Below, in pieces: positions 21,598 through 32,990 of a stretch of DNA of 64,000 nucleotides; position 1 is the stretch's first letter, and every line of letters begins with the position of its first letter. This stretch comes from Amyelois transitella (lineage: Eukaryota > Arthropoda > Insecta > Lepidoptera > Pyralidae). The stretch lies in the NCBI RefSeq assembly GCF_032362555.1, contig NC_083536.1, positions 1,612,001 through 1,676,000 on the forward strand, in the 5' to 3' direction. Below the pieces are notes generated by a model that was not told the origin of the DNA, searched no databases, and saw nothing but the letters and a program-made list of their open reading frames with translations. The position numbers and the translations under genes are program-made.

Positions 21598-22425
21598 CTA
21601 GTTTCCCTGGTTATCTTTCTTCCAGGTACATGGATCCCTGCATTTAACAGCCCTTTCGCGGAAACGACTATGGAAAAAACATAAACCTGGCTCCCGTGAT
21701 GCTGAACGACCTCGACTGCGGTTTGCACTTCGCGCACGGCTGGTGGACCTTCCGCGATTGTTCTGATGCCAATTGCCTCTGGACTTGCGAAGCTCCGCTA
21801 CCTCCATGCTCAGCTTGGCCAGGATCTCAGCTAGCGATCCGTCGGAAGTGCTTCCACGTGAAACTTCCGCCACTTGCGTTGGGGTACTGGTTTCCTGAAC
21901 CTTGTCCGCCACTTCCGCCAATTTTTCCGCATCCGTAATCGCCGTCGCTGCTAGAACTGATCTCACTGTTGCTGGAAGGTGGTTCTGCCACAAGATGAGT
22001 AAGGTGTCCGAGGTTACTCGCTTCCCTGCCAAGGTTTGCATCCGCCGCAGGAGTTGAGACGGTTTCTGGTCTCCCAGCTGCATCTCGCCAATTAGTTTCT
22101 GTATCCTTTTGGTTTCCGACTCTTCGTAGACGTGTAACAAACGACTCTTCAAGGTCGTATACTTGTCTGTTTTTGGTGGACTAGTCAACAGGTCCGCCAC
22201 CTGCAGTACAACTTGCTTGCCGAGTTTCGCCACGCAGAGCTGGTATTGCGCATCGTCGCTTGCTTTTTGAGGTGCCACAGTCGCCTCAAATTGCACGAAC
22301 CACAGGCTAGGTTGGTCCGTCCAGAACTCAGGAATTCGAGATGACACGGAAATTAACACTATGTCCGATGCTTTTTCTTCCGGCACTTTACAGTACGTAA
22401 CGTCCGATGGTCCGGGCGTCGACAT
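21598..22425 (-). CDS. gag: Gypsy gag, intact 275 aa
   Basis: Structural capsid protein of the element. N-terminal [20 protein letters not shown] and [17 protein letters not shown] are the recognised capsid blocks of this gypsy group; [14 protein letters not shown] follows. The C-terminal part is Arg/Ser-rich (about residues 220-245) and ends in a zinc finger [20 protein letters not shown], spacing C-X2-H-X9-C-X3-C, characteristic of the CsRn1/Kabuki clade instead of the usual CCHC knuckle. The start at 22425 follows the leader, and the stop at 21598-21600 lies just before pol, which is in the -1 frame. Confidence 0.93.
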   Translation of the reverse strand: MSTPGPSDVTYCKVPEEKASDIVLISVSSRIPEFWTDQPSLWFVQFEATVAPQKASDDAQYQLCVAKLGKQVVLQVADLLTSPPKTDKYTTLKSRLLHVYEESETKRIQKLIGEMQLGDQKPSQLLRRMQTLAGKRVTSDTLLILWQNHLPATVRSVLAATAITDAEKLAEVADKVQETSTPTQVAEVSRGSTSDGSLAEILAKLSMEVAELRKSRGNWHQNNRGRSTSRARSANRSRGRSASREPGLCFFHSRFRERAVKCRDPCTWKKDNQGN

Positions 22426-22595
22426 TTTCAGAGGAAATTATCACGTTCGAAAGTTTTTCACGGTCCGCAGAGCACGAAAAATTAAGCGATAGTAGAAACT
22501 ACCGATGCGCGTCTGATATGGGCGAAGTTGAGCCGTTCCCGAATTGCGAGTTGTAACGCAAATAATGTTCACGCACTATAATGTCACTAATTTCA

Positions 22596-22613
22596 CTCAC
22601 AGGGTGTCACCAA
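22596..22613 (-). promoter_or_regulatory. Probable tRNA primer-binding site of the gypsy element
   Basis: Read on the minus strand immediately after the 5' LTR: TTGGTGACACCCTGTGAG. The first bases TGGTGAC complement a tRNA ending GTCACCA, as tRNA-Trp does in CsRn1-type elements; later bases match less well. Confidence 0.55.
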
Positions 22614-22879
22614 TGTACGAATGCTTATGTTCAGTAATTAAGGGTTGCAATGTTCAAGAGAAACTAGGAGTGCGGTTCACGAAAGTTCGGGTTTATTCAA
22701 TTTACACAGATTATACGGATGTATGGTACAACTCACAATATTACGTATAATATATAACGCTAAACTAATTTAAAATCTATGCAATGTGCCTGCCCATATC
22801 TCAAGACGCGCGGGGAACGACTGGCGCTACTGCCCGCACGTCGTCGGTAGGTTTGCAGCGTCAGCTTAAAGTCCCTACA
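22614..22879 (-). repeat. 5' LTR of the gypsy element
   Basis: 266 bp, starts TGTAGGGACTTT and ends CGTACA in element direction. One mismatch to the 3' LTR. Contains the element's promoter by family knowledge. AGTT TSD at 22880-22883. Confidence 0.95.
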
Positions 22880-22883
22880 AGTT

Positions 22884-23119
22884 ATTTAATTTTGTCACTA
22901 TTGTAATCTTGTGACATTGACATATTAATCTATTGAAATTGACATTGACATATTGATCTATTGAAATTGACATAACTAAAACTTAAACCAAGAATCGATT
23001 GTATACAGCCAAGTTCGAACTTCTCACGTTATAAATAAAGGTACGGAAAAAAACAGCCTTAGAGAACCATAAGGCGGTACTTAGATACAAGAAAGAAAAT
23101 TTATAAGAATTTTAATAAA
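22884..23119. other. Flank with a 28-bp tandem duplication
   Basis: GACATTGACATATT starts at 22913 and again at 22941, with a partial third GACATA at 22969 (28-bp period, unit rich in ATTGACAT). No gene seen; it may be the 5' UTR of the LINE ORF1 fragment that follows. Confidence 0.6.
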
Positions 23120-23790
23120 ATGTCTTCTAATTTTATTAAAATTAATCACACTCCGATCACAAAAACGAATTCAATCGTGTTCCTTTGACTTACCCAAAAC
23201 AGACAACAAAGCTAACTCAACTTTAATTGATGATACATAGCCTAACAGCGAGCCATATTTCTATGCTTGAAAGTTCCGACACACTAGCTCTAAAATCACA
23301 AATAGAACATTTACATATAGAATTGGACCAAGCCCATGAAGAAATATCTAATCTCAACGAAGAAAACCAAAACCTAAAAAGAAAAATATCTATGTATGAA
23401 AATAAACTAGATTCATACAAAAAGGTGACAAGTTCTAATATTATAATAAATAGAAGGACTACAATCAAGCAAACACGTAGCGTTGCAATGTTTCATACTC
23501 CGCAAAATCAAAGATTAAATTACTACAAAATGGGTTTCCCAAGAACTTCTCCCATACAATACTCACCGGCTGTTTGTCAATTGCTGGAAAGCCCTCCAAT
23601 TTCTAAAAGCGGACAAACGAACATATTACACACACAAACCTATAGCGTCACCAAACAAGCGACTGATGCTAACAACTCAGCTACAAACGATATTTTGGCG
23701 AAAGATACAAAAATACCAACAAGCTTAAATACAAATAAAACCTAAAATAATAATACTCGGAGATCAATATGTTGTTGGTTGAAGGGTAGG
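23120..23790 (+). pseudogene. LINE ORF1 fragment, coiled-coil type
   Basis: ATG at 23120 begins a reading that breaks before 23227, where a 172-codon ORF continues. LKSQIEHLHIELDQAHEEIS, LNEENQNLKRKIS and YENKLDSYKK form leucine-spaced heptads expected to be a coiled coil, a common organisation of ORF1 in insect CR1/Jockey LINEs. After 23745 the reading IIILGDQYVVG resembles the start of the SGNH-like block seen in such ORF1 proteins and then stops. Function in an intact element would be RNA binding and oligomerisation. The piece is isolated and truncated. Confidence 0.6.
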
Positions 23791-24234
23791 TGGCGCCACC
23801 GGCACGTAAACACCGAGCTCCGTTTAAATTAATTTGTAAAAATATAATTACGTATATAAATACTAAATAGGTGATTAAACGTTGTAGTCGGAAAGTGAGA
23901 AAGTGCGTACGAGTGTTAAGTACCTCAAGCAAAAAACACAGTGTAGTGAAGCTAAACAATGAATTACTCGCCAGGTACATTTCCTTAAAAACTGTATGTA
24001 AACAATAAAAAGGACATCGGCATATTTATAAATAACATAATTTTTTAACACTGTTCATTAAAAAGTGCACAAACAATATTTACAGTGAATATATTTTAAA
24101 AGAAATCAATAATTCAATTCATCAGAACCGTTAGTTAATTTAAAATCTAAAATTGGACTTTGGACCTTCACACTTCATCTTACACATACTTTGTTAGGAC
24201 GGGTTCTGCCATCTAGTGTAGATTGTAATTATAC
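23791..24234. other. Unassigned interval between LINE fragments
   Basis: No ORF, tail or terminal repeat recognised. A sharp change after GGGTAGGTGGCGCCACCGG (23787-23805) marks the junction with the ORF1 fragment. Confidence 0.4.
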
Positions 24235-25108
24235 GGAATCATAATTTTTGTGTCAATATATTGTGGTCTACGTAGTCAAAGGCCTGAGTCATGTCACAGA
24301 ATATAGCACATATAGGATTAACCTTGTCTACGTTTGTCATTATAGCGTTTAGGAAGTCGAAAACAGCCATGTCAATATTTTTATTTTTCCGAAATCCTTT
24401 TTGCTCTCTCACTAATATATTTTGTTTTTCTAAATATGATTGAATTTCTTGACAAATATATTTATCAAAAATTTTCGAAAAGATTGAGAGAATTGCAATT
24501 GGTCGAAAATTTTCAACGCATTCCTTGTTTTTTTTTAAATATCGGCTTGATTGTAGCTACCTTTAGCCTCTCAGGATATATACCACTAATGATACACAAG
24601 TTAATAATATGACTAATGTGTGTGCATATGTATTCTGCAACAAATTTAATGACTTTAGTCGATATTTCGTCAATACCCACCGAATTTTTGTTCTTCAGAC
24701 CTTTTATTATGGTCAATATATCCTTAGGTAGGCTAGGAGCCATGAACATTGAGTTAACACTATGTTCTATATTTTTTGTTACTTGATGGCCATAGCTCGG
24801 TTTAGGTGTAATTTTATCAACAAAATAATCATTAAATATTTTTGAGATGCTTTTAGGGTCTTTTATAACACTTTGACCTTGCTTTATTAACTGAATGGCA
24901 TTTTTTGGCAAATTTTGTTTATGCTGGTTAATTATTTCCCACACTGCTTTCGTCTTGTTTGTTGATATGTTAATTTTGTTTGTATTTTGGGCTTTCTGTG
25001 TAAGATTCATAATTTTTTTCAATATTTTTGTATAATTTTGAAATGTCATTTTATTTAGATTTGTAGGTTTATATCTATAATGCTATAAAAGCTCCCGTTT
25101 TCTTTTAC
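24235..25108 (-). pseudogene. LINE RT N-terminal fragment
   Basis: Minus-strand linker and RT start: KAVWEIINQHKQNLP, KSISKIFNDYFVDKI, NSVGIDEISTKVIKF, YPERLKVATIKPIFKK. A frameshift lies in the A/T-run near 24530, after which FRPIAILSIFSKIFDKY and FCDMTQAFDYVDHN can be read down to about 24240. Both ends are truncated: no active-site box and no endonuclease. The family is the same broad Jockey/CR1 group as the 14777 LINE, from another copy. Confidence 0.75.
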
Positions 25109-25579
25109 AGCACTCAAATGCCCTATAGATGTGATAGTGCTCTCGGAATGCTGGCTTTCTTGTGCTACAAATGCACAATTACCGATACTTCAGGGATATC
25201 AGTCTCATAAAACAATTAATAATTATAACAAAAATGGTGGACTGGTAGTCTATATAAGCAATAGTATAAACTGTACAGTAGCTGAGACTGATCTCTTGGA
25301 AGGAACTGGATTAATCATAAAAATAGGAACGGACACAGTCATATTGGCGATTTATAGATCCCCCAGTTTTCTAAAAGTGGACAAGTTTGTTAATTCGCTT
25401 AATTTGTTATTGGGTACTTTGGCATCATACAAAAATATAATGGTGGTAGGAGACATAAATATTAACCTACTGGACAACTGTGATGATACACTGGCATACC
25501 TGGATACAGTTGCTCTTCACGGTCTACACCCTGCAACTAATACACTAACCAGAGAAAAATCTTGCCTAGATCACGTAAT
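25109..25579 (+). pseudogene. LINE endonuclease fragment
   Basis: DVIVLSECWLS, VYISNSINCTV, AIYRSPS, MVVGDININLLDN and SCLDHVI are the endonuclease blocks; the catalytic E is in LSECWL and D in GDIN. The reading is cut at 25579 by the poly(T) that is the tail of the minus-strand LINE. The remaining SDH block should lie after 29708 (TDHNSVL near 29745). Confidence 0.8.
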
Positions 25580-25671
25580 TTTTTTTTTTTTTTTTTTTTT
25601 CTCTTTATTTTTTTTTTACAGGGCTTTTTCCTTAATGGCATGTCAGCCCTATCGTACCCTAATTAAGAGAT

Positions 25672-28600
25672 CTACTTCTGAGAAAATATAAACACAAACT
25701 CGTAAAATTTTCTTGCAACTATCGAGTTAGGTTTTGACAATATTGACTGGGCAAGTCCCACATCATTGTAGTTTAACATTAATTCTCTCACTAGTTGATC
25801 CCTTTCACACTTATATTTAATACAATCAATGAGTATATGTTGTACATCTTCTAAAACACCACATCTTTCACAGTTAGGAGTATCTGATTTTTTCATCATA
25901 AATTTAAACTTATTACATAAATAATGACCAGAACGAAGTCTAAATGCTACTTTAATTAAATTTCTACTAAGTTTTACATTACTAAACCAAGGCACTTGAG
26001 GAGGTTGACTCTGTAGCGTTTTATACCAAATTCCTTTCTCCAATGATCTACGGTTAAAATATTCTTTCCATAAATTGTAGGTAATATTTTTGAATTTAGA
26101 AAACTTTTCTACATAATCCGGTGAAATAGTAGTGCTAGAACCACTGGTCCTTGCTTCTTTTGCTAATGAGTCAACCTTCTCATTGCCCACCAAACCTATA
26201 TGAGATGGAACCCATTGCAATCTTAACTCAACATCGGTTTGAACTACTTCATACAAAAGTGCCAAAATATCGTAGGCTATCGATATACCTCTGCTATTTC
26301 CAGAGGCGCATCGAGCCAGGTGTTGAAGCGCACTTTTGCTATCAGTGAAGATGACACCTCTTTGTATACCCAGCCCTCTTATGTAAAATACTGCCTTTAA
26401 AATTGCAATGAGTTCAACGGACATTATAGACAGACAGGGATCGACCTTAAAACCTTCAGAGAAATTGGTGGTGCAGTCGTAAAAAGCCGCACCTGCCCCT
26501 TCATCACTTTTCGACCCGTCAGTGAACAACATGTGCCATCCACGATATTTCTCTTGGATTTCATTCATTATTTCAAACTTGAGGACACTCGCGTCGTAAG
26601 ACGCTTTTGCCTGTTTGACGGCTTTTAAATTAATCTCAATCTTGTACTCTATGCTTGAGACCCAAGTATTCAAAGTAAACATTTCCAGAGGAGCAGATGA
26701 ATGGATAATCTCATGTTTGGTTTTTTCATAACATTCTACTAGCAGTGGTTTCTTTTTTTTCTTCCAGTATTTAAATTGACACAGAGTACTTAACTTATCA
26801 AGAAGGTTTACACTTTCGTTTTCTGAAATTGATTGAAATTTCAAACAATGTTTGTATGCCAACTGAACTCTTCTTATATACAGGGGAGGTATACTTAATT
26901 CACTCTCCATCACATGTATGGGCGTGCTCTTAAGGAAACCTCCTATGATTCTTAAAGCCTGATTTTGAACCTTGTCTAATTTTTTTAAATGTGTTTGAGC
27001 ACTATTTCCAAACAAGCCACTTCCATAGTCCAGTCTGCTTCTAATAAGTGATAAATATAATTTTCGCATATGATTAGGATGTACTCCCCAAGATGACCCT
27101 GTTAGTACTTTTAAAATGTTCAAAAATTTTAAACATTTTTCGCTTACTTCATTGATATGCTTGCTCCACAGTAGTTTTTTGTCCAACCATAGTCCCAAAT
27201 ATTTAATACACTCGCTGGAAGATAATGTCACCGAATTTATTTTAACATTGGGTACCAGCTGCCTACGACCTCTACTGAATACACATAGTTTTGTCTTACT
27301 TGAAGATAGCTCCAATCCCAAATCATTTAAAAGAGATACGGTTACATCCAAAGCGGCTTGAATTTCATCCTCACAACAACTGAAATCCTTATGACTGAAA
27401 TACAATACAAAATCATCTGCATACTGACCAACAATAACATTTTGTATTTGCTGACAAATTTATAAGTGGCCAAATTAAATAAAAGAGGAGACAAAGGGTC
27501 ACCTTGCGCTAAGCCTCTATTAGTCCATCTGGTAACCATTTTATCCTTATTTTCATTTGGCACCGACAGGTGTCTCTCGGTAAGAAACGACCACAGATAA
27601 TTACAAATATTAGCCCCAATATTAAGTTCATCAAGCAAATTAATAAGCTTTCCTATTAATATGTTATTGTAGGCATTTTCTACATCAAGGAAACAAGCTA
27701 GTGTTGGTTGACTTTTAGCAAATCCTATTTGAATATAAGTGACAAGTCGTGAAAGGCAGTCTAAACAAGAATGTCCACGTCTGAATCCTACTGTATTTAC
27801 GGATAGTATCGATTTTTTCTCACTGAACCATTCGAGTCTTCTTGAAATCATGGCGTGGAAAATCTTACAGATACATGAAATCAAAGATATTGGTCTTAAC
27901 TTTGGATTTTCTGTCACTACACTACCTTGTTTGGGGATAGGAATTATATTAATATCCCGCCATTGACGGGGTACATGACCAGTACAGAAAATGTCATTAA
28001 AAATATTCAATAAAAACAACTTCGCATTATCAGGCATGTGAAAAATCATGGAATATGTTATTCCATCGTCGCCGGGAGCTGTATCTTTTCTTTTCAAGCA
28101 GTTTTTAAACTCACTCAACGTAAATTTAGAGTCTAACTGTGTATTATTACTCGTAATAGTAGGTTTACTTAAATATTCTCTATTAGCTACGAAATCAGGT
28201 GTAAGAGAGCATAATAACTTCTCCTTATTTTCGTCAGATATATTTGATCTTTGGTTTTGATATCCCTTAATCCAACGCATTTGCCTCCACATTTCCTGAG
28301 GAGACGTTTGCCCATCTAAATTGTCACAGAATTTCTGGTAACATCTGAACTTAGCATTTTGAATACACTTTCTGCTTTCAATTATTTTATTTTCCAATAG
28401 TGAAAGATTCGAAGGAGTAGGATTACGCCGAAATTCTTTTAGCGCTAATCTACGTTGGGCAATAACTTTAGAGAGATCAGAGTTCCAGTAGTCCCTTGGC
28501 TTAAATTTAGAATTGGGATCTGTACATACCTTCTTAAAGGGAATATGCTTATTGACTGATTCGTTGACCTTCTCAAGAAAATAATCATATTTTTCTTGAA

Positions 28601-29393
28601 TATTTTCGAAATTGAGATGAGGTATACAGAAAGTATCTTTTACATGGTCCCTATAAGCCTCCCAGTTAGCACTCTTGTAATTCCTACTTTTAACAAAATG
28701 AATATGATCCTGATAACTCAAAGAAGCTTTTACAACAATATGATCACTACCTAGATTTTCGTTGCTTACTTGCCATGTATTATTAAGTGCAATGTCTGAA
28801 GAAATAAATGTTATGTCGGGTGACGATTTTTGGAGGATCCCGTTGACGAGTTTAATCCTTGTTGGACTTCCATCATTTACAGATATAAACCCGTTTTCTA
28901 GTGATGAGTCCAGAAGTTGATTTCCCCTTGTATCAGTCTTATATGACCAATTAGTATGATGGCCGTTAAAGTCCCCAGCGATTATAGTTTTCTTTGAATA
29001 CAAAGAGAATATACTATCCCAATCGGAAGGGCTAGTAGCGACAGTTTGCGGGCAGTAGATAGAAAACACATTTTCCAGAGAACTACAGTTAAGAATTTTG
29101 ATATGCAAGATTTCTATGTCCGAGTTAGTTAAGTTCAAAGGACATACCTGTACTGAAATCGATTTGTGAACTATGATGGCAACTCCTCCATAGGTATCAG
29201 GCCGATCCCTTCTGTAAATATTATATCCGTGGATCTTCAAACAGGCTTCAGGCTCTAACCATGTTTCACTCAAAATGGCTATGTGTATTTTTTCTTGTTG
29301 CAATAATGTTTCAAAACTTGCCAATTTGGGTCTGAGGCTTTGTGCATTCCACTGTAATATATTAATAGTAAAATTTTTAATAGGTCTATCCAT
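25672..29393 (-). pseudogene. LINE ORF2: endonuclease, RT and RNase H, one frameshift
   Basis: ORF2 is open from ATG 29393 to about 27460 and, after a one-base frame change just before the active site, from there to 25672. Endonuclease: LQWNAQSLRPKLAS, LSETWLEPE, IAGDFNGHHTNW, GSDHIVVK. RT: TAPGDDGITYSMI, RPISLISCICKIF, DVENAYNNI, LAQGDPLSPLLFNLA; the active site QYADDFVLYF is in the second frame. RNase H: LFTDGSKSDEGAGAAFYD, MSVELIAI, IFTDSKSALQHL and WVPSHIGLVGNEKVDSLA, with D-E-D-H residues. A C-terminal Cys motif (CERCGVLEDVQHILIDC) follows. The RNase H places it outside CR1/Jockey, with I/R1/LOA-type LINEs. Confidence 0.88.
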
Positions 29394-29637
29394 TAAAAAG
29401 TTTAAAAATTTTGCCTAACATCTCTCCATCGGTAAACATATCCTTTAAAACAACTTTACATTGTTCAACAATCAACTGAAGCAACAAAAAAATTTTTTCT
29501 CCCACCGAAACATTAGACAATAATATATCTTTAAAACGTTCAAAAATTATTCTAAACTTGGATCTTCTTTCTTGCTGAGTTGCTCGTTGTGATTCCTGTT
29601 TTTTATTATTACCCATTTCGACTTCCTCGAATTCCAT
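29386..29637 (-). CDS. 83-aa ORF1 of the RNase H LINE, overlapping ORF2 by 8 bp
   Basis: Encodes an 83-residue protein, polar and charged at the start (MGNNKKQESQRATQQERR) and amphipathic later (KIFLLLQLIVEQCKVVLKDMF). Its stop lies inside ATGGATAG, so the ORF2 start overlaps the end of ORF1 by 8 nt. That arrangement suits termination-coupled reinitiation, known from other insect LINEs. It is far shorter than usual ORF1 proteins and has no zinc knuckle or RRM. Either a truncated ORF1 or a distinct small partner. Real coding status is likely from the overlap but unproven. Confidence 0.5.
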   Translation of the reverse strand: MEFEEVEMGNNKKQESQRATQQERRSKFRIIFERFKDILLSNVSVGEKIFLLLQLIVEQCKVVLKDMFTDGEMLGKIFKLFNG

Positions 29638-29708
29638 AGAACATTTTTCCGTGTTTAAAAACCAAACTGACTAATTTACCAAAAAAAAATTTTAAAAACC
29701 AAACTGAC

Positions 29709-31640
29709 GTCATATACATTTACTTTAAATACAACCATAACTGACCATAATTCTGTACTATGCTGTATCAAGAGAAATCAAAAGAGTCTTAAACACAAAT
29801 CGTATCTAACCAAACATAAAATAAATTATGAAACTCTCAAATCTGATTGTGGAAATTATAAGTTTGATAAAATATACATGGAAAGGGATTTGAATATGGC
29901 CACCGATACAGTAATAGAAATCCTCTCAATACTAATAACAAAAAATTCAATAAAAATAATAATACCTAGGAGCAGGATTACCATAAAACCATGGATAACT
30001 CCGGGCTTGTTGCGATGTATTCGTACAAGAGATAGGATGCATCAGAAATTACGCACAAAACCAAATGATAGTGTATTGCAAGTTTCCTATAAAAGGTATA
30101 GAAATTACTGCAATAATTTACTTAAGCAACTGAAGAAGCAATATGAAACAGACCAGTTATTGATGAATAAAAACAATGCAAAAAAACTATGGGCTACTAT
30201 TAAGACAATAACAAATACAAATGCGAGTAAAAATGTACCTCTACAACTTCTGACCACTGATATTAACCAAGTGACCTCAATCAACAACATAAACGACTAT
30301 TTTGCTACTATAGGCAAACAGCTGGCTGACAAAATTCCCACGTGCACACTTCCAACGTCAAACTTGAGACATTCTATGTCAAACTCATTCGTACTTTTGC
30401 CAACCGATGACGAAGAGTCTAGACGACGCAGTCTTAGATTTTACGAAATTTATCGTTCAGAAACTCGATTCTAAAATGAAATGCTTAACAATCTTTATGG
30501 ACTTAAGTAAGGCTTTCGACACTATTTCTGTTCCGTGTCTATTAAAAAAATTAGAGGCTCTGGGTGTAAGAGGTACAACGCTTTCACTATTCTCAGACTA
30601 TTTGAAAAATAGAACACATTGTGTTAAAATAGGAGAATATATAAGTGACGACAAACCGGTCGAATTTGGCGTACCGCAGGGCAGTATTCTTGGGCCTAAA
30701 CTTTTTCTTTGCTATATAAATGAGTTATGCCAAATGAAATTAGGAAATTGTCGAATTGCATCTTACGCTGACGACACTACACTCACCTTCTATGCATCCA
30801 CATGGGACCAACTTTTCAACCTTGCACAGAGGGGCTTTGATAGGGTTTCTCAATGGTTAATGGCCAACAGCCTCACTCTTAATGAGGACAAAACGAAATA
30901 CATGCTGTTTTCCATTCGTAACTGGGCCGAAATGGCTGGTATATCGCAGTCTATCATTGCTCACAAATGCGTCTTCCCAACACACTTAACTTGTGACTGT
31001 CCAACCATTTCTTCTGTCCAAACAATAAAATATCTCGGTGTTCATATTGACTCAAATTTAAGATTTAAACAACATATACATGCGGTATCACTAAGAGTCA
31101 GGAAATTGACCTATTTATTCAAACAATTACGTGACGTGGCAGATAAAAGTACAATTAATATGGTCTATGATGCTTTGGCTAAGTCAATAATAACGTACTG
31201 CATTTCCACTTGGGGTTGATGTACCAAAACAGATATGATAGAATTGGAAAGGGCGCAAAGGCTTATACTCAAAGTAAGCTTGTCTAAACCGCGACTTTAT
31301 CCCACAAATAAACTTTATCAAGAGGCAGGAGTATTGACTGTTAGACAGCTATATATATCGGCAACGGTTACGCGTATACTATACATTCTACCCTTCTCGC
31401 GAATCTAAAGAAGGATATTGCAGATGAAAGAAGAAAGTACGCAGTTTGTGAGCGTATATTCGTAAATACGTCTTTTGCACATAAATTTTATGACTTTCGT
31501 GGAGGAATGTTGTATAATATTATTAATAAGAAATTGGATTTATATAATTGTAGAAAAAAGGAATTTCAACTAAAACTTAAAGAATGGTTCATTGATTTAG
31601 ATTATGAGGCTACGGAGAGCATTTTGGAAATTATGTCTTA
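29709..31640 (+). pseudogene. LINE RT region with internal deletion and stops
   Basis: Follows the inserted LINE: linker (TIKPWITPGLLRCIRTRDRM, NNINDYFATIGKQLADKI) to about 30410. The reading then changes frame and jumps to TKSLDDAVLDFTKFIVQKL, so the conserved RT segment between the linker and the DLSKAFDT box (the NYRPIS region) is missing, roughly a hundred codons. Afterwards come FMDLSKAFDTI, FGVPQGSILGPKLF, SYADDTTLTF and the C-terminal CISTWG, where TGA at 31217-31219 stops it. A further frameshift lies near 31390. Non-functional. Confidence 0.82.
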
Positions 31641-31858
31641 AAAAAATAAAAAAAATAAAAAAATTACAATAATAAAATTAATAAATAAATATATATATGT
31701 ATAACAGAAGACTGTGTAACTTCACATTGTAATATCGGAAGTAACAAGGGGACCTGGTGACCCAAGATACAGGTTCCGGCCTAGTTTGAGTCTCCAGGAC
31801 TCCAACAAGTTTTTGTAATTGTTTTCTCTTTTTTACTATTATTGTGTTATCTATTGTG

Positions 31859-32760
31859 TAACTCCCGATCTCGTAAAGTAAACTCCAGAATCATATCCTT
31901 GTAAACGCACATATTGACAACGATTATTTAAGTAACTAGAAAAAAAGACAAGAAGCTCCTGCGAAAATCCAACAATCGCTAGTTTTTCCAACAGCTTCTC
32001 ATTATCCACGATGTCAAAGGCTTTTTTATAATCGAAGTAAGCCACATCGACCTGCTTACCCATATCAAGTTGTGAACAGACATAGTCTACATGCGCTACC
32101 AAGTTAGTCGTGGTGGATCGAGCGCGGTGAAAACCATGTTGACTGTCATGCAGTTTGTGGACGATTTGGCAACTGATGCGATCGCTAAGAATTGCCTCAA
32201 AGACCTTAGCAAATACGAATGGGACTGCAATGGGTCGGAAGGATGAAACATCCATGCCTCCCTCACCTTTAGGAATAGGAGTGACTCTCGATAATTTCCA
32301 GCTATCGGGATATTTAGATTGCGAAAGTGACAGATTGAAAAGATGCATAAGAGGCCCTCCCAGAACCGATATACAGTCTTTTACTAAAAATACAGGAATA
32401 CCATCATGTCCACCAGATGATCGTGGCTTAAGGCATCTTACCGCCCTTTCCAACTCGGTCTCATCAACTGTTACGATTGAGATAGAGGTGGCCTCATAAT
32501 GACCATACGCAGCTCTGACAGCGGTATCTGCATTTAGCATAGGTCTATTAGCTTGAAATACAGATGCAAAGTATTTGGCAAAGGCGTCAGCCGCTGCTCG
32601 AGTCAAGCAGTCACTTCTGTATTTTCATACATATATGCATACAATATATTTTTTCTGTCTTTTTTCTTATCCTTTACATATTTCCAGAAATGCGCCTGGT
32701 CATTAATTTTTCCTTATACTTCGGGCGTCCACCTAGTGGGTTACCACAAAAGTGACTTAA
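31859..32760 (-). pseudogene. LINE RT fragment, cut within the GVPQGS motif
   Basis: Minus-strand RT N-terminal half: KYFASVFQANRP, KPRSSGGHDGIPVFLVKD, YPDSWKLSRVTPIPKGEGG, SSFRPIAVPFVFAKVFEAIL, QHGFHRARSTTTNL, YFDYKKAFDIVDNEKLL. It ends at SGVTQ, where GVPQGS would follow, exactly at the 3' boundary of the plus-strand LINE. The linker upstream of 32606 is out of frame. No active-site box remains. Confidence 0.8.
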
Positions 32761-32990
32761 ATGATTCATGGTCTAAAGTACACCAAAACGACAGTTTGAT
32801 TATTTGGAGCACTGCGCTGTCACATAGTGGGAGCACTGCGGCGACACTTATTCAAATTTAGTTAGCTCGTTCGTTGTTATTTTTAACTTGGTCCTTTGCA
32901 ATAAAACCTTAGTCATTTCCATCGCACGTATTTTCTTTGTCGCCTCACACTTACCTTACATTTTCTAAAACTATTTTATTTATATAAAAA
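32761..32990. other. Short unassigned flank with a duplicated 12-mer
   Basis: TGGAGCACTGCG near 32803 and GGGAGCACTGCG near 32829 repeat within 30 bp. No ORF. Ends in AAAAA at the Helitron boundary. Confidence 0.4.

Larger units (their letters stand above)
14598..22879 (-). mobile_element. Ty3/gypsy retrotransposon with both LTRs (CsRn1/Kabuki-like)
   Basis: Minus-strand element with LTRs at 14598-17391 (split by a LINE) and 22614-22879, TG...CA ends, and the 4-bp TSD AGTT at 14594-14597 and 22880-22883. Order in its own direction: LTR, primer site, gag, pol by -1 frame change, a small membrane ORF, polypurine tract, LTR. The two LTRs (266 bp each) differ at one base, so insertion is recent. 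The gag finger (C-X2-H-X9-C-X3-C) and a primer site starting TGGTGAC fit the CsRn1/Kabuki group. Without the LINE it is about 5.75 kb. Confidence 0.95.
25580..29708 (-). mobile_element. LINE with RNase H domain (I/R1/LOA-type), poly(A) tail
   Basis: Minus-strand element about 4.1 kb long. Its A-tail is the T-run at 25579-25617. Order in its direction: 5' UTR with a duplicated TTTAAAAACCAAACTGAC (29654-29671 and about 29690-29707), 83-aa ORF1, large ORF2 with endonuclease, RT and RNase H, short 3' end, tail. Only one frameshift breaks ORF2, so the copy is fairly young. It is inserted into the endonuclease of the plus-strand LINE. The TSD is not clear (ACGT is present on both sides). Confidence 0.8.
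25109..31858 (+). mobile_element. Plus-strand CR1/Jockey-type LINE, interrupted and internally deleted
   Basis: Endonuclease part at 25109-25579, resumed at about 29709 after a minus-strand LINE, then RT to about 31640 and an A-rich 3' region to about 31858. The reading frame after the inserted LINE leads directly into the ORF at 29878. The 5' end with ORF1 is missing or displaced (the ORF1 fragment at 23120-23790 is a candidate). Boundaries are approximate; the 3' end is placed where minus-strand RT sequence begins. Confidence 0.7.

Noticed and set aside
23120..25579. ORF1 at 23120-23790 as the first ORF of the LINE at 25109
   Set aside because: Possible, but a minus-strand RT fragment and unassigned DNA lie between and no TSD supports a single insertion; left as separate pieces.
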